Part shown: one piece after another, positions 37,324 through 48,600 of the stretch | How the letters are laid out: each line of letters starts with the position of its first letter | How positions within the stretch are numbered: position 1 is the stretch's first letter | Source of the DNA: Perognathus longimembris pacificus | Lineage: Eukaryota > Chordata > Mammalia > Rodentia > Heteromyidae | DNA: 64,000 bases | Reading direction: 5' to 3' | Assembly (NCBI RefSeq): GCF_023159225.1 | Contig: NC_063188.1 | Coordinates: forward strand, 13,351,086-13,415,085 | Notes under the pieces: model-generated | What the model was told of the DNA's origin: nothing | What the model saw: the letters and a program-made list of their open reading frames with translations, nothing else | Database searches by the model: none | Translations under genes and position numbers: made by a program

Positions 37324-39400
37324 GTGCGCAGTAGAAGAAACTGAGCACCTGTGATGAGATCTGGCTGATGCCTGTAATCCTAGTTACTTAGGAGGCTGCG
37401 ATGTGAGGATGGTGGTTCAAAACTCACCCCCTCTGGAAAGCCCATGAGACTCCTATCTCCAATTAACTGCTAAAAAACCTGGAACTGGACCTATGGCTCA
37501 AGTGATAGAGTGCTAGCTTTGATTTTAAAACAAAAAAACATTTCAGAGATCATTTGCAGGCCCTGAGTTCAAGCTCCAGAGGGGGGAAAAAGCAGTAGAA
37601 AATTCTATTTTCAATTTTTTAAATTAAATTTTATTGATAAGGTGATGTACAGAGAAGGTATAGTTACATAATAAGGTAGTGAGTACATTTCTTATTATAT
37701 TAGTTACACCATATTTGTTACATCATATTTGTCAATTTTGTGACAAAAGTTTAGAAGACCTCCATAAAATGGAGAAATTATCAAAAAAACATAAACTCTT
37801 AAAACTAACTGAAGAAGTAAATATTAAATTAAATAAGTGAATTGTATGGTATATGAAATATCTCAATAAAACTTCTATAAGTAACATCCTCAAATTTAAG
37901 AACATATATCTGAATGAATAATAATAAGCCTATTAAAGATAAAGCGGCAGAACTCCCTTGAATGCAATTCTTCTCTTTTAGAACGTGCACTCATTAGAGT
38001 CCAACCTCCATGGTCTCCCTGATCAGGATGATGGGTGACTTAGCGGAGTTGAAGAGTCCTTCTAGTGAGAACCATCATCAACTGGGTCCTGGATGACTAC
38101 AGAAAGCAAGGAACAAAATATTGGCTGTTTTCTTAGCCCTTATCTTTCATTGCTTTGGCCTCTTAGCATTACTGGGTGAACCGCCAGAAGATCAGTTCCA
38201 CCAGCAAAATGTTTGTACATCTAGAGAAAGCTTAGTGAGGCAATATATGTAGCTCTTAAATGTATGCACATTTTAGTCACATACATATGGTGTCCACTAT
38301 ACTAAAATAATTTAAAATAGTAAGTGCTTATACATAGGAGACATTTTAGTAAGGAAGTATAGATTTGCACACACAGTTGGGCTGTGTTAACTGATTATAT
38401 ACAATGAAGCTCAATGACAGTCCCTGGTCAGATTGGTCATCATCTTTTTGGTGATTGGTCAACTAGTTTTCCTGCAGCACGGTTTCTATTTGCTTGCTTA
38501 GCATAAGAAATACAGCAGCCTGCCTGGTTTTAGGTTTTTATTTTGTTTTTTTGATATAGGACGTGACTTTGCAACTGAAGCTGGTTATAAAGCTTCCAGA
38601 TCATTCTATCTCTGCCTCTGGAGTACAGAGATTACAGGCATGCCTCATTTATTAGCTTTCTGCTGCCTGCTTGCTACTGCAGACAGAACTAATAAATCCT
38701 TGTATCCTAATGCAAGATTCATGCTGGGGAGAATGGACAAGGAGACTGATTCTGGTCTCTGTCTTAGATTCTAAGACCATATGGAGGTCCAGACTAGTCA
38801 AGGTTGTACTGAAGGAATAAGATTCCTTACATCATTATCTACTACTGGGCTTGATAAGTCCCTGCCCTTCTCATGGCCTTTACAGCCTGAAACAAATCAG
38901 AGATGCTTGGATGCATGCAAAAATATGTATCAAAAGCCACAGACGATCCCAGTAGTGACCCAACCCAAACTCCCCACATACTGTTGCATCGTCGACAGAT
39001 CTCCTTGTCGGCTCCTACTGAAACTGTCTCTCAGAACCACGGCGGCGGTTGTGCTGAACCACAGCCCCAACCCACCAGCAGACGTGGTAGCCAGCATGTG
39101 CTTTGTGATCCAATTAAATGTGAACGGTTGGCTTTCTCTATCATCGGTATTCTCATTTACTATGGAACAGAAAGCTCCTGCTTAGAGATGCTGGGATGGA
39201 GTGGGTGAGGGAAGTAAGCCTGGCCCTATGAGCAAAAGGAAAGGATCTGGAGGCGGTGAGGCAAGGAGGCTGACGATGTTGGAGCTGGGCCTTGGAGCCC
39301 ACCTGCCTACTCAGGGCGGCTTGCTTGGCGAGGCAGGCATGGGCCTTCCCGAAACCTCACACAGGGCAGAACCTATAGGTAGGAAATGCACAGGAAGCTC
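36218..39400. other. Region left of the CT55 promoter
   Basis: No gene. SINEs at 36540-36730, 36735-36965, 36966-37175 and 37350-37590 (all plus) follow one another closely. There is a TA repeat at 37299-37322, an L1-type fragment at 37610-37740, a B1-like minus fragment at 38530-38640, and otherwise unique sequence. The open frame at 38781-39185 has no recognised domain. Confidence 0.6.
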
Positions 39401-39649
39401 CAATTGGCCGGAATTGGAGGGTGGCCTTCCAAGCCCGCCTCCGCTCACCACCTGCAGTGGCAGCAAGACTCGCGAAGTCCCGCCTACTCAAGCACCGGTT
39501 CTCATTGGTCAGCCCTGGTGAAACCGCTCCCCATTGGCTGAATGACGGCGTTCTCTTGGGCTCAAAGGAACGATCCAGAGGCCGAGCCCCACAGAAGCTT
39601 CGCTCACGTCGGAGGCTTGCGAGGCTCGGGCCGCACCCACCAGGGCACC
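39401..39649 (+). promoter_or_regulatory. CT55 promoter region
   Basis: GC-rich, CpG-containing sequence directly upstream of CT55 exon 1. Two inverted CCAAT boxes (ATTGG) lie at 39504-39508 and 39533-39537. No TATA. An in-frame upstream ATG at 39542 exists, but the start at 39650 fits the family better. CpG promoters of cancer/testis genes are typically silenced by methylation outside the germline; that is inference here. Confidence 0.6.
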
Positions 39650-39740
39650 ATGCAGCGGCTTATTTCCAGAGCTCTTAGTTTTTTTGGAAAGCGAACCATA
39701 TTGAAGGAAGACAAAGAGCAGCACCAGACTCTCCTGAAAG
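39650..39740 (+). other. CT55: CT55 coding exon 1
   Basis: 91 coding bases from ATG, giving 30 codons plus one base. Donor is AAAG|GTACCT. Downstream of the donor is a tandem of TTTCACCTCACG. Confidence 0.88.
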
Positions 39741-42700
39741 GTACCTCACGTTTCACCTCACGTTTCACCTCATATTTCACGTGACGAAGGGACCGGCCCA
39801 TTGGGGTCTGCTTCCCACACAGCAGATCTGGGGCCTCGGGGACTGGGTAGGCCTCTCAGCACCCGTTAGGATCTCGGACTTCTTGAGTCTGCCCCCCTCA
39901 TCCCCCACTGTTACCCCCAACCCAAATAACTCCACTCCTGCCTCTTTGCCCCCCGCCCTCACTCGGACCGACCTCCTACTTTCTCACCCTCCATATTCAG
40001 TTGTCCTTCATTCGCTACCCTGATTTCCCCCCCCCCCCACCCCCAGCCCCAGCCCCCATGTCACAACCATCCAACAACATGCCCCAACTCCTTGACCCGA
40101 AGTACCGGACCAATTTACATCTATGCACAACCCAAACTCTACTCCAAAATGCTGCTGATATAGCCAGGAAAAGTCTTTGCGCTGGGTATAGTGGTGAACA
40201 TGGGTAGACCCAGCACTAAGCAGGTGGAGGCAGGAAAATCTTGAGTTAGTGGCTGGCTTGGGTTGTAAAACAAGGTATTCTCAAAAAAAAAAAAAAAAGG
40301 AAAATATAAAGTTTCTGCAGAAGCTGTTTTTGTCCTCCCCCAACTTCTCCATGTACTTTTGGAAATTTCTTCCATAGATACCAAGTGACTAGGCACAGAT
40401 TCCTGCTTTCTTGTTTTTTCTCCCTACTTTAACAAGCCCATTTATGTATAGAATGTTTCTTGATCATAATTTTCTATCATTCCCTTTTTTTTTGGGTGCC
40501 ATTCTGGAGCTTGTACTGTGGGCTAGGGTGCTATCCCTGACATTTTCTGCTCAGGACTAGCACTCTTAACACTTGACCCACAAGATCCATTTTCAGCTTT
40601 TTGTGGGTAATTGGAGTTAAGAGTCTGACAGACATTCTTGCACCAGCTGGCTTTGAACTGCACTATTCAGATCTCAGCCTCCTGACTAGCTAGGATTACT
40701 GGCATGAGCCACTGGCTTTAGCATTCTATTTAGACAGAATATATTCACTCAGCCTTCTAAGAGCAATGATTATACAATGGGTCCTTCCTTCCTTCCTTCC
40801 TTCCTTCCTTCCTTCCTTCCTTCCTTCCTTCCTTCCTTCCTTCCTTCCTTCCTTCCTTCCTTCCTTTCTTTTTCTGAGAGGTTGAATTGGGAGTTTTTAT
40901 TAGGAAACTGGCAACTGCAGGCGGTCTCCTGTCTCAAAGACTTGCAGATTTCTTTTTATATTTACAGTTGTATTGAGTCTGCACATATGAGGGCAAATTT
41001 TATTTTCTTTCCTAAGGGAGTGTGTATATTCACCTGTGGTAGCCTTTTTTTCTGTCACTATGATAAAATACCTGAGATCAATCAACTGCAAAGAAGGAGG
41101 ATTTATCTTGGCTTCTGAAGGTTTACAGAGAGACAGGTGACCTTCACTTGTGGGAAGCATGTGCTAGAGCAGACCTGATCACATCATGGCAGCCAGGAAA
41201 CCGAGAGAAAGTTGCTTTTAGAAACAGCTTCTTCCTCCTAAATCCAGTAATCTCTGAACTCTTAAATGGGTTAATAATAATTGAAATTAGAGCTACATTA
41301 TACAGTCTCCTTCTAAAAGTCCTACCTCTAAACACTGCTGAATTGGGAATCAAAACCACACACTAGCTGATGGGGAACATTACTCCGCAAACCTATTCAC
41401 CTTTGTACCCTAGAAACCTGAGTCTGGCACTGAGTGCCTATGCAGTGGCATCTTTTTATTTTTGTGGTTTTTTTTTTTTTTTGGCCAGTCCTGGGGCTTG
41501 GACTCAGGGCCTGAGCACTGTCCCTGGCTTCTTTTTGCTCAAGGCTAGCACTCTGCCACTTGAGCCACAGTGCCACTTCTGGCCATTTTCTGTATATGTG
41601 GTGCTGGGGAATCGAACCCAGGGCCTCATGTATTTGAGGCAGGCACTCTTGCCACTAGGCCATATCCCCAGCCCCATCTTTTTATTTTTTACTTAATTAT
41701 GGGGTTGAAACTCAGGGGTTTGCCTTTACTAGGTTGACACTATTGGATTTTGCCCCAATCCTTTTTGCATTAGATAGGTTCTAATCAGGTCTCTCTGATT
41801 TCAGTTAATAAGTGTGATTCATCTTGTCAAAGTCAATATTTTCTTGGCTTCTGATTCTATTATTTGTCTTAATGATGTTTCTTCTCAGCCAACAGGTCTA
41901 TGAACCCAAGTCCCTGGAAAGGTATTATACGTACTGTGTGTGGTTCACTGCAACTGCTAGGAGGGATGCTGGCTCAGCTTGCAAACTGTGGTGTGATAAC
42001 CATGTTCTGTCAAAACCTACACTCATGGGGCTGGAGGTGGCTCAGTGATAGAGTGCATGCCTAGAAACTCTAAGGACTTGAGTATTAACACTGCCACACA
42101 TACGTATACAGACACAAACACAAGACCCCAAAAGAAGTATACCCATGGGCTGGTGAATGTATATATTAGGTTGTTTGCCTAGCATGTAAAGGTCTTGGGT
42201 TCCATCTTGAAATACAAAATACAAAAAAATCCAGCTCTGTATCTGTGGCCTATAACTCTAGCTACTCAGTAGGCTGAGATCTGATGATCTCAGTTCAAAG
42301 CCAGCCTGAGCAGGAAAGTTCTGAGAATCATCTCTAAAAATCTTCCAAGAAACCAAAAGTTGTGCTGTGGCTGAAGTGGTAGAGCTCTAGCATTGAACAA
42401 AAAAATCTCAGGGACAGCATTCCAGTCCCAAGTTCAAGTCTCAAGCAACCATAAAAAAAAATCCAGAAATCACTGTAAAACACCCAAGTAAAGTATTTAG
42501 TGAGGAAAGAAGCTAAGGCATAGAAAGTAGGGGCACAGGGCTGGGGATATGGCCTAGTGGCAAGAGTGCTCTCCTGGTATACATGAAGCCCTGGGTTCGA
42601 TTCCCCAGCACCATACAGAGAATGGCCAGAAGTGGCGCTGTGGCTCAGGTGGCAGAGTGCTAGCCTTGAGCAAAAAGGAAGCCAGGGACAGTGCTCAGCC

Positions 42701-43726
42701 CCCCTGAGTCCAAGGCCCAGGACTGGCAAAAAAAAAAAAAAGAAAGTAGGGGCACATTTGAGTTATACATTATATTTTGCACCTGTCTATGTGCTGTGTC
42801 TGTTCAGTGCTTAAAAATCTCCAGATGCTGCGTTGCTGCTGTTTTAGATAATGATGAAATTGTATAAGAATAATGGTTGTTCTGCCTTTCTAGATGCAGA
42901 TCGGGAAGCAACTAAAGTTCTAAGCTCTGGGAGGCCTTCACAGTTCTAAGCAGTTTGCATGTTGTTGTGTCCTGTACTCTGCCATGATATATGGGCCTGG
43001 GGCCTAGACCTCTTTCCAAGAAACCTTTACATGTACACCACTGCTGGACACTGTGCTACTAGTGAAGTAAATGGTGCTGGATGGGGGGGGGGGGACAGGG
43101 AGATAGAGGTGAACTGATGGACAGCATACAAGCCTGTAAACTGTGTTTTCCTGCTACTGAGTCGATAAACTGGAGAACCTGTGATCAAAGCATAACCTGT
43201 CATGACCTCATCAGGTCTGGCAGTCTCTTCCTATGGCTTCTCTGAATTATAAGAGACCCTGAAATTTGCAGCACACATTGTCATGTTACTTTATATTTAT
43301 AACCACCATAAGAGGCAGACAATATAGTTTAAGGTTTTCTTTTTGGTTAGTTTTTCCTTTTCCTTTGTGATTCTGAAGTAGAAGTCGGAGCGCTGTGCTT
43401 GTTGGGCAAACAGTATGCTATGGAGCCCCAGCCAGGAAGGTGTTGGTAGTAACCTGATTGTATAGATGGGTACCAGTTGCACCTGCTTAACAAATGTGCT
43501 TATTTTCCTATAGAAGATGAGGATTCAAAGGCAGGCAGTGGGATCCCAGACTCTGCTCTTGCCTCTGTACCCAACTGCTTTGGGTCTGAAGCCACTGTGC
43601 CATAGTGAGAAATGGAACAACCTGCATTTCCACCTGGACAATTGGTCCCCAGGATCCTGCACCCTCCGTCCTTGTGTCCTACTGTCCTTGCCACCTGTAT
43701 CTCAAGTCTAGCTCGCTTTATTTCTG

Positions 43727-43757
<31 letters not shown>

Positions 43758-45559
43758 GCCAGTCCTGGGCCTTGGACTCAGGGCCTGAGCTCTGTCCCTG
43801 GCTTCTTCCCGCTCAAGGCTAGCACTCTGCCACTTGAGCCACAGTGCCGCTTCTGGCCGTTTTCCGTATATGTGGTGCTGGGGAATCGAACCTAGGGCCT
43901 CGTGTATCCAAGGCAGGCACTCTTGCCACTAGGCTATATCCCCAGCCCCTTATTTCTGCATTTTGATCATTGTTTAACACAATTTCCTATGGTAGAGCTT
44001 ATTAGCAGTGCATGAATGCATTTTTAACTCATTTTCTTGTGTGTTTACATTTCAGAGACTATCAAGGTAAAATCTGTGAAAGGAGTTGTGACAAAAGTCC
44101 TTACTGACCATGGCTGGATTGATGAGACCATTTTCTTCAGGCAGGAGGATGTGACTGGCAATGTACCTCTGCACATTGGACGAAAAGTTAGGGCAATTGT
44201 GGAAGAAGATAGAACAGGCCATGGATGGAAAGCAATCAAAGTGAGACTTGTGTGAGATGGAGATGATCTGTGTTTTTGGAAAGTCAAAAGTTTAGCATCT
44301 CTGAAGAGGCCTAGAGCAATGGAGGGGGAGTAGGGTTTCATTGTAAACTAACATGACTGGGGGAGCCATCTTTCATTTTCCTGATGCTGTCCATTTAGCA
44401 AAAGTACCAATTATGCATCTTATCTGTTATCATTTAAAATGTGATTAGCAATGATAAGTATGAGTGCATATGTTTTCCTGCAATTTCCTTATTTTCCCCT
44501 CCCATGTAAATTGATTTCTGCATTTGTAGAAATGTGATTGACAGGCCACCAGCCCAGATTTTTGCTGGTTAATTGGAGACAGAGTCTCAGGACTTTTCTT
44601 CTCAGGCAAGCTTTGAACCAAGATCCTCTGGAGCTCAGCCTCCTGATATCAGGCATGAGCCTCTTGTGTCCAGCTTTACTCCTCATTTTACTGACACTGT
44701 GAGCAGCTAGACAGGACAGCTTGCGTACTATCAATCTCTGAAAGTTTTGACCATCTAAGGAATATGTTTTATTTGTTTTTCCTTATCAATTTGAGATAAA
44801 TAAAGCAAATTTTCTTAGAATTACTTATTTGTCAGGGACATTAGAAGTATTCGCATGTTAGGTGATTTTGAGTTTCCGTAGGACCTTTATGGTGGGCATA
44901 TCTCCCAAGTTTGCCTTTCAGCTTTGACTTTTGGGGCAGTCACAATTCACCCATTACACATTTATCACTTGGATTAGTCCTGTAAAAGTTGTTTGTTTAC
45001 ATCTAAATAGTCTATCTGGCATTGTTTTCAGTGTAGCAAGTGAGAGAAGGATGCAAGTGAATTTTGTGAATGACTTGCTGCCCCCATGTATATGCTGAAT
45101 GTAAGGATTCACCTTTCCTTCACTGAGTACAAATGCCCCTTGTGCCACTAAACACAATCACATAGCCTTGGTATTGTTGGGGGGGGTTAACATATCCACT
45201 TAGTTATCCTTAGTTATGACTAAATGTTTGCATTTCTGAAACATTATGACATGTTTCAGCCTATGCTAGCCTGATTTTCCTGCTATAACTTTTATTTATG
45301 TTTGGAGTAGGTGTGTGTGTGTGTGTGTGTGTTCTGTTGCTTGACCTCATGGCTTGGGTGTTGTCCCTGAGGTCTTTTGCTGAAGACTAGTGTTCTACCA
45401 CTTGAGTCACAGTTCTACTTCTGGCTTTTTGGTGGCTAATTGGGAATAGTCTCAAGGGTCCTATCTGGACTGCTTCTAACCAGGATCCTCAAATCTCAGT
45501 GTGTTAGTCGCTAGGATTACAGCCATAAGTTATCAGCACTCTGGTGTTTTGGGGATTTT

Positions 45560-45607
<48 letters not shown>

Positions 45608-48600
45608 TGTGTGTGATTCCTGGGGTGTCAACTTAGGTTCTAGAGACTATCCTTGAAGTTTTGTGCTCTCATCTAGCATTCTACTTAAGCCATAGCTCTA
45701 CTTCCAGACTTGGTTTTGTGGCTAACTGGAGATAAGAGTCTCACGGACTTCCCTGCTAAGGCTGACTTTGAACTGTGTTCCTTGTATGTAAGCACTCTGT
45801 GTAGCTAGGATGATAGGTGTGAGCTACCAATGCCTAGCAGATTGGTGGTTTGTTTGTTTTGGTGCCCTTCCTGAGTCTTGAACTCAGGGCCTGGGAACTA
45901 TCCCTGAGCTTTTTTCTCAAGGCTAGCACTCTAGCACTTGAGCCACAGCTCCACTTTCAGCTTTTAGTTTTTGGTGCTTAATTGGAGATAGGAGTCTTAG
46001 GAAATTTCCTTCCCAGGCTGGGGTTGATCCATAATCCTTAGATCTCACCTTGCTAAGTAGCTGGGACTACAGGCTCAAAGCATCAATGGCCTGGCTAGTT
46101 TGGTGGATTTCTGTAGAGATTCCTGTAAGTTTAGGTTTCTGTGTCATTTGAGAAATCACTTTGTTGTGTTCACTTACAACCATTACAACAACCACGTCTA
46201 TATAACTATTGGAATTTTTAAATATTGGAAATACACTCACCAATGTTTATGATATTTGTTTAAACTATTTTCATCATTAATGTTCTCAGCATTTACTCTT
46301 GTTTTGTAATTTTTGTCATGTTTGAACCAAGTCTTTCTCTACCTCATAGGTGGATGCTCTCTATGAAAATTATTGTGATGAACCATCAGAAACCGACATG
46401 GATCTTCCCTTTGGCACTGTTGCCTCTGGAGTGCATGTTGAAACTTGTGTTCAGCATACAACTTGCTTCTCTCTGGATGTTGTTTGCAAAGGTAAATTTA
46501 CATTTTGTAAAACTTGAAATTAGGTCTTATGCATCTTTTATTTATTATCAGTTGGATTTGGATGTAGTTAGGGGCATCTTCTCCAAGGTTGAAATTGGAG
46601 CATTCTTATTTTGCGAGAGGATTTCAGTACTTGAACTACTTCTATAATATATTAGGCTTTCATCAAGCAGCCTTGAATGTTTTGATGTGGATGTTTGGAG
46701 TATGATAATGAGGAGCAGATACATAATATTTTATTTAAAGTTTCGGACACTACTGGTGTTTGAACCTAGGTCCTTCTATTCACTTGACTTTTTTGTTTGG
46801 CTGCAGCCTATTTTTTCTGGTTATTTTGGAAATGAAATCTCTCAGATTTTTGTGCCTAGGCTGGCCTCAAAAAGCAATCCTCCAGATCTCAGCCTGCTGG
46901 AGTACTAATATTAAAGACATTAACCACCAGTAACTGGCTAAGTAAACAATGTTTTAAAACTCATGCTATCTAGCTGGGTGCAGGTGGCTCACGCCTGTAA
47001 TACTAGCTACTCAGGAGGTTGAGATCTGAGGATCGTGATTTAAAGCCAGCCCAGGCAAAAACTACCCTATGCGACTCGTTTATTTCCAACTAACCACTCA
47101 AAAACCGAAGTGACATTGTGGCTCAAGTGCAAAGAAGCACAAAGAAGCTCAGGGACAGTGCCCAGGCCCTGAGTTCAAACCCCACAACCAACAAAAAATA
47201 AAAATAAAATAAAACTCATGCTATTGTTCATTACACTGGCATTTATTGCAGGAAATTACTATTATTTGTGTAATTTTTGTTCATATATGTATTGGATTTC
47301 TAATGTAACTAGCAACACTACAAGTTTTCCAGGATAATATACTGAAAATGCTTTAAAATATGGTTTGAAGATACCCGTGTTTTAATATATGTGTGTTTGT
47401 GTGTCTGTTGTTGAATGGTTTTTGCTAAAAGTAAATATAATGCTTCATTTTTTTCTACCTAAAGAAATAATTTGTTGCTGGGCACTGGTGGTTTATGCCT
47501 GTAATCTTAGCTACTCAGGAGGCTGAGCTCTGAGGCTTGCAATTCAAGGCAAGCTTTTGAAAGAAAACCTGTGAAACTCTTATATCCAATGAACCACCAG
47601 AAAACCAGAAGTGGAGATGTAGCTCAAAGTGGTAGATCATTGGCTTTGAGCAAAAGAGCTCAAGGACAGTGTCCGGGCCTTGAGTTCAAGCCCCATGACT
47701 GACAACAACCAAAAAGAAATAATTTGTTAATGTATAAATTACATTTGAGCTTGGTTCAGTTTGATAGAGGCCTGACCATGAGAGGTGGAGAAACAGAAGA
47801 ATTTTGTCCATGGAGTACTCATCATCTCTTTTGGTGATGGACATGGGAATATATTAACATGACATGACAAGAAGGATGTTACTAAGCAGAGCAGAGAGCA
47901 CATCGGTCTGCACTGAGAAGGTTATTTAGGCTAAGAACTGCTTCATGTGGACTCCATGCCCCTGCCATCCCTTGCCAGGCTGGATTTGGAAAGTGAAATT
48001 GGAAGCAAGAATAAAAAGTACCTGCTTAAGTGTAATCAACTTTGTCTCTTGGATACAAAGAAGGACATGTTTCAGTCACACAATTGTATTTCCTATTGTA
48101 CTATTCTTAGATGTGCGGTCAGAAGTTGATTTTAGTAGGTATCCCAGACAGACTCCAAAAGTGATTATCTGTTCATAGCTAGAATTTTGTTTGCTTATAA
48201 ATTCTCAATTTTGCAAGGCAAGATCCATGTAAGTACTGAGGCCCAATGGCAATTTCTTGGTGTTTGCTACCATGCCAATAGGAAGTAACCAGCAATGGTA
48301 GCCTTGCTAGAAACATTCTCGAGATGAAAAATGTTGAACATATTTACAATGCCAATAATATGACTGAGTTTTACACTTATACATATTTACCACTAAACCC
48401 ACAGTACTGTTTTCATAACACTTTCATTATAATGTGGCAGAGTTATAGACAGCAAGAATGATTCCCTTTCCAACGCAAAAAAAAAGCTGTTCTTCAGAGT
48501 TTAGTAAGGTACCATGTTTGTAAAGTTGGAGTTAGTGTAGGGTTTACTGTAGAGAACAGATCAGGGAACACTGCTGCAAAGAGTTGACACTTGAGCTGAG

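Larger units (their letters stand above)
39741..44055 (+). other. CT55 intron 1
   Basis: Contains a B1-like plus element with poly-A (about 40170-40300), a minus SINE (40485-40725), a long TTCC repeat (40782-40866), an ancient repeat (41045-41390), a minus IDL-Geo (41467-41675), a plus SINE (42225-42460), a plus IDL-Geo (42538-42735) and a young minus IDL-Geo (43725-43948). No additional exon could be supported. Confidence 0.7.

Noticed and set aside
38781..39185. 134-codon frame upstream of CT55
   Set aside because: No domain, no splice relation to CT55 and overlapping alternative frames. Treated as chance.
40782..40866. CRISPR-like or other regularly spaced array
   Set aside because: Microsatellite without spacers, in an animal genome. 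The same applies to the other simple repeats.
42897..42940. Possible extra CT55 exon after a TTTCTAG acceptor
   Set aside because: The frame ends quickly and no donor follows. Exon 1 to exon 2 already joins in phase.
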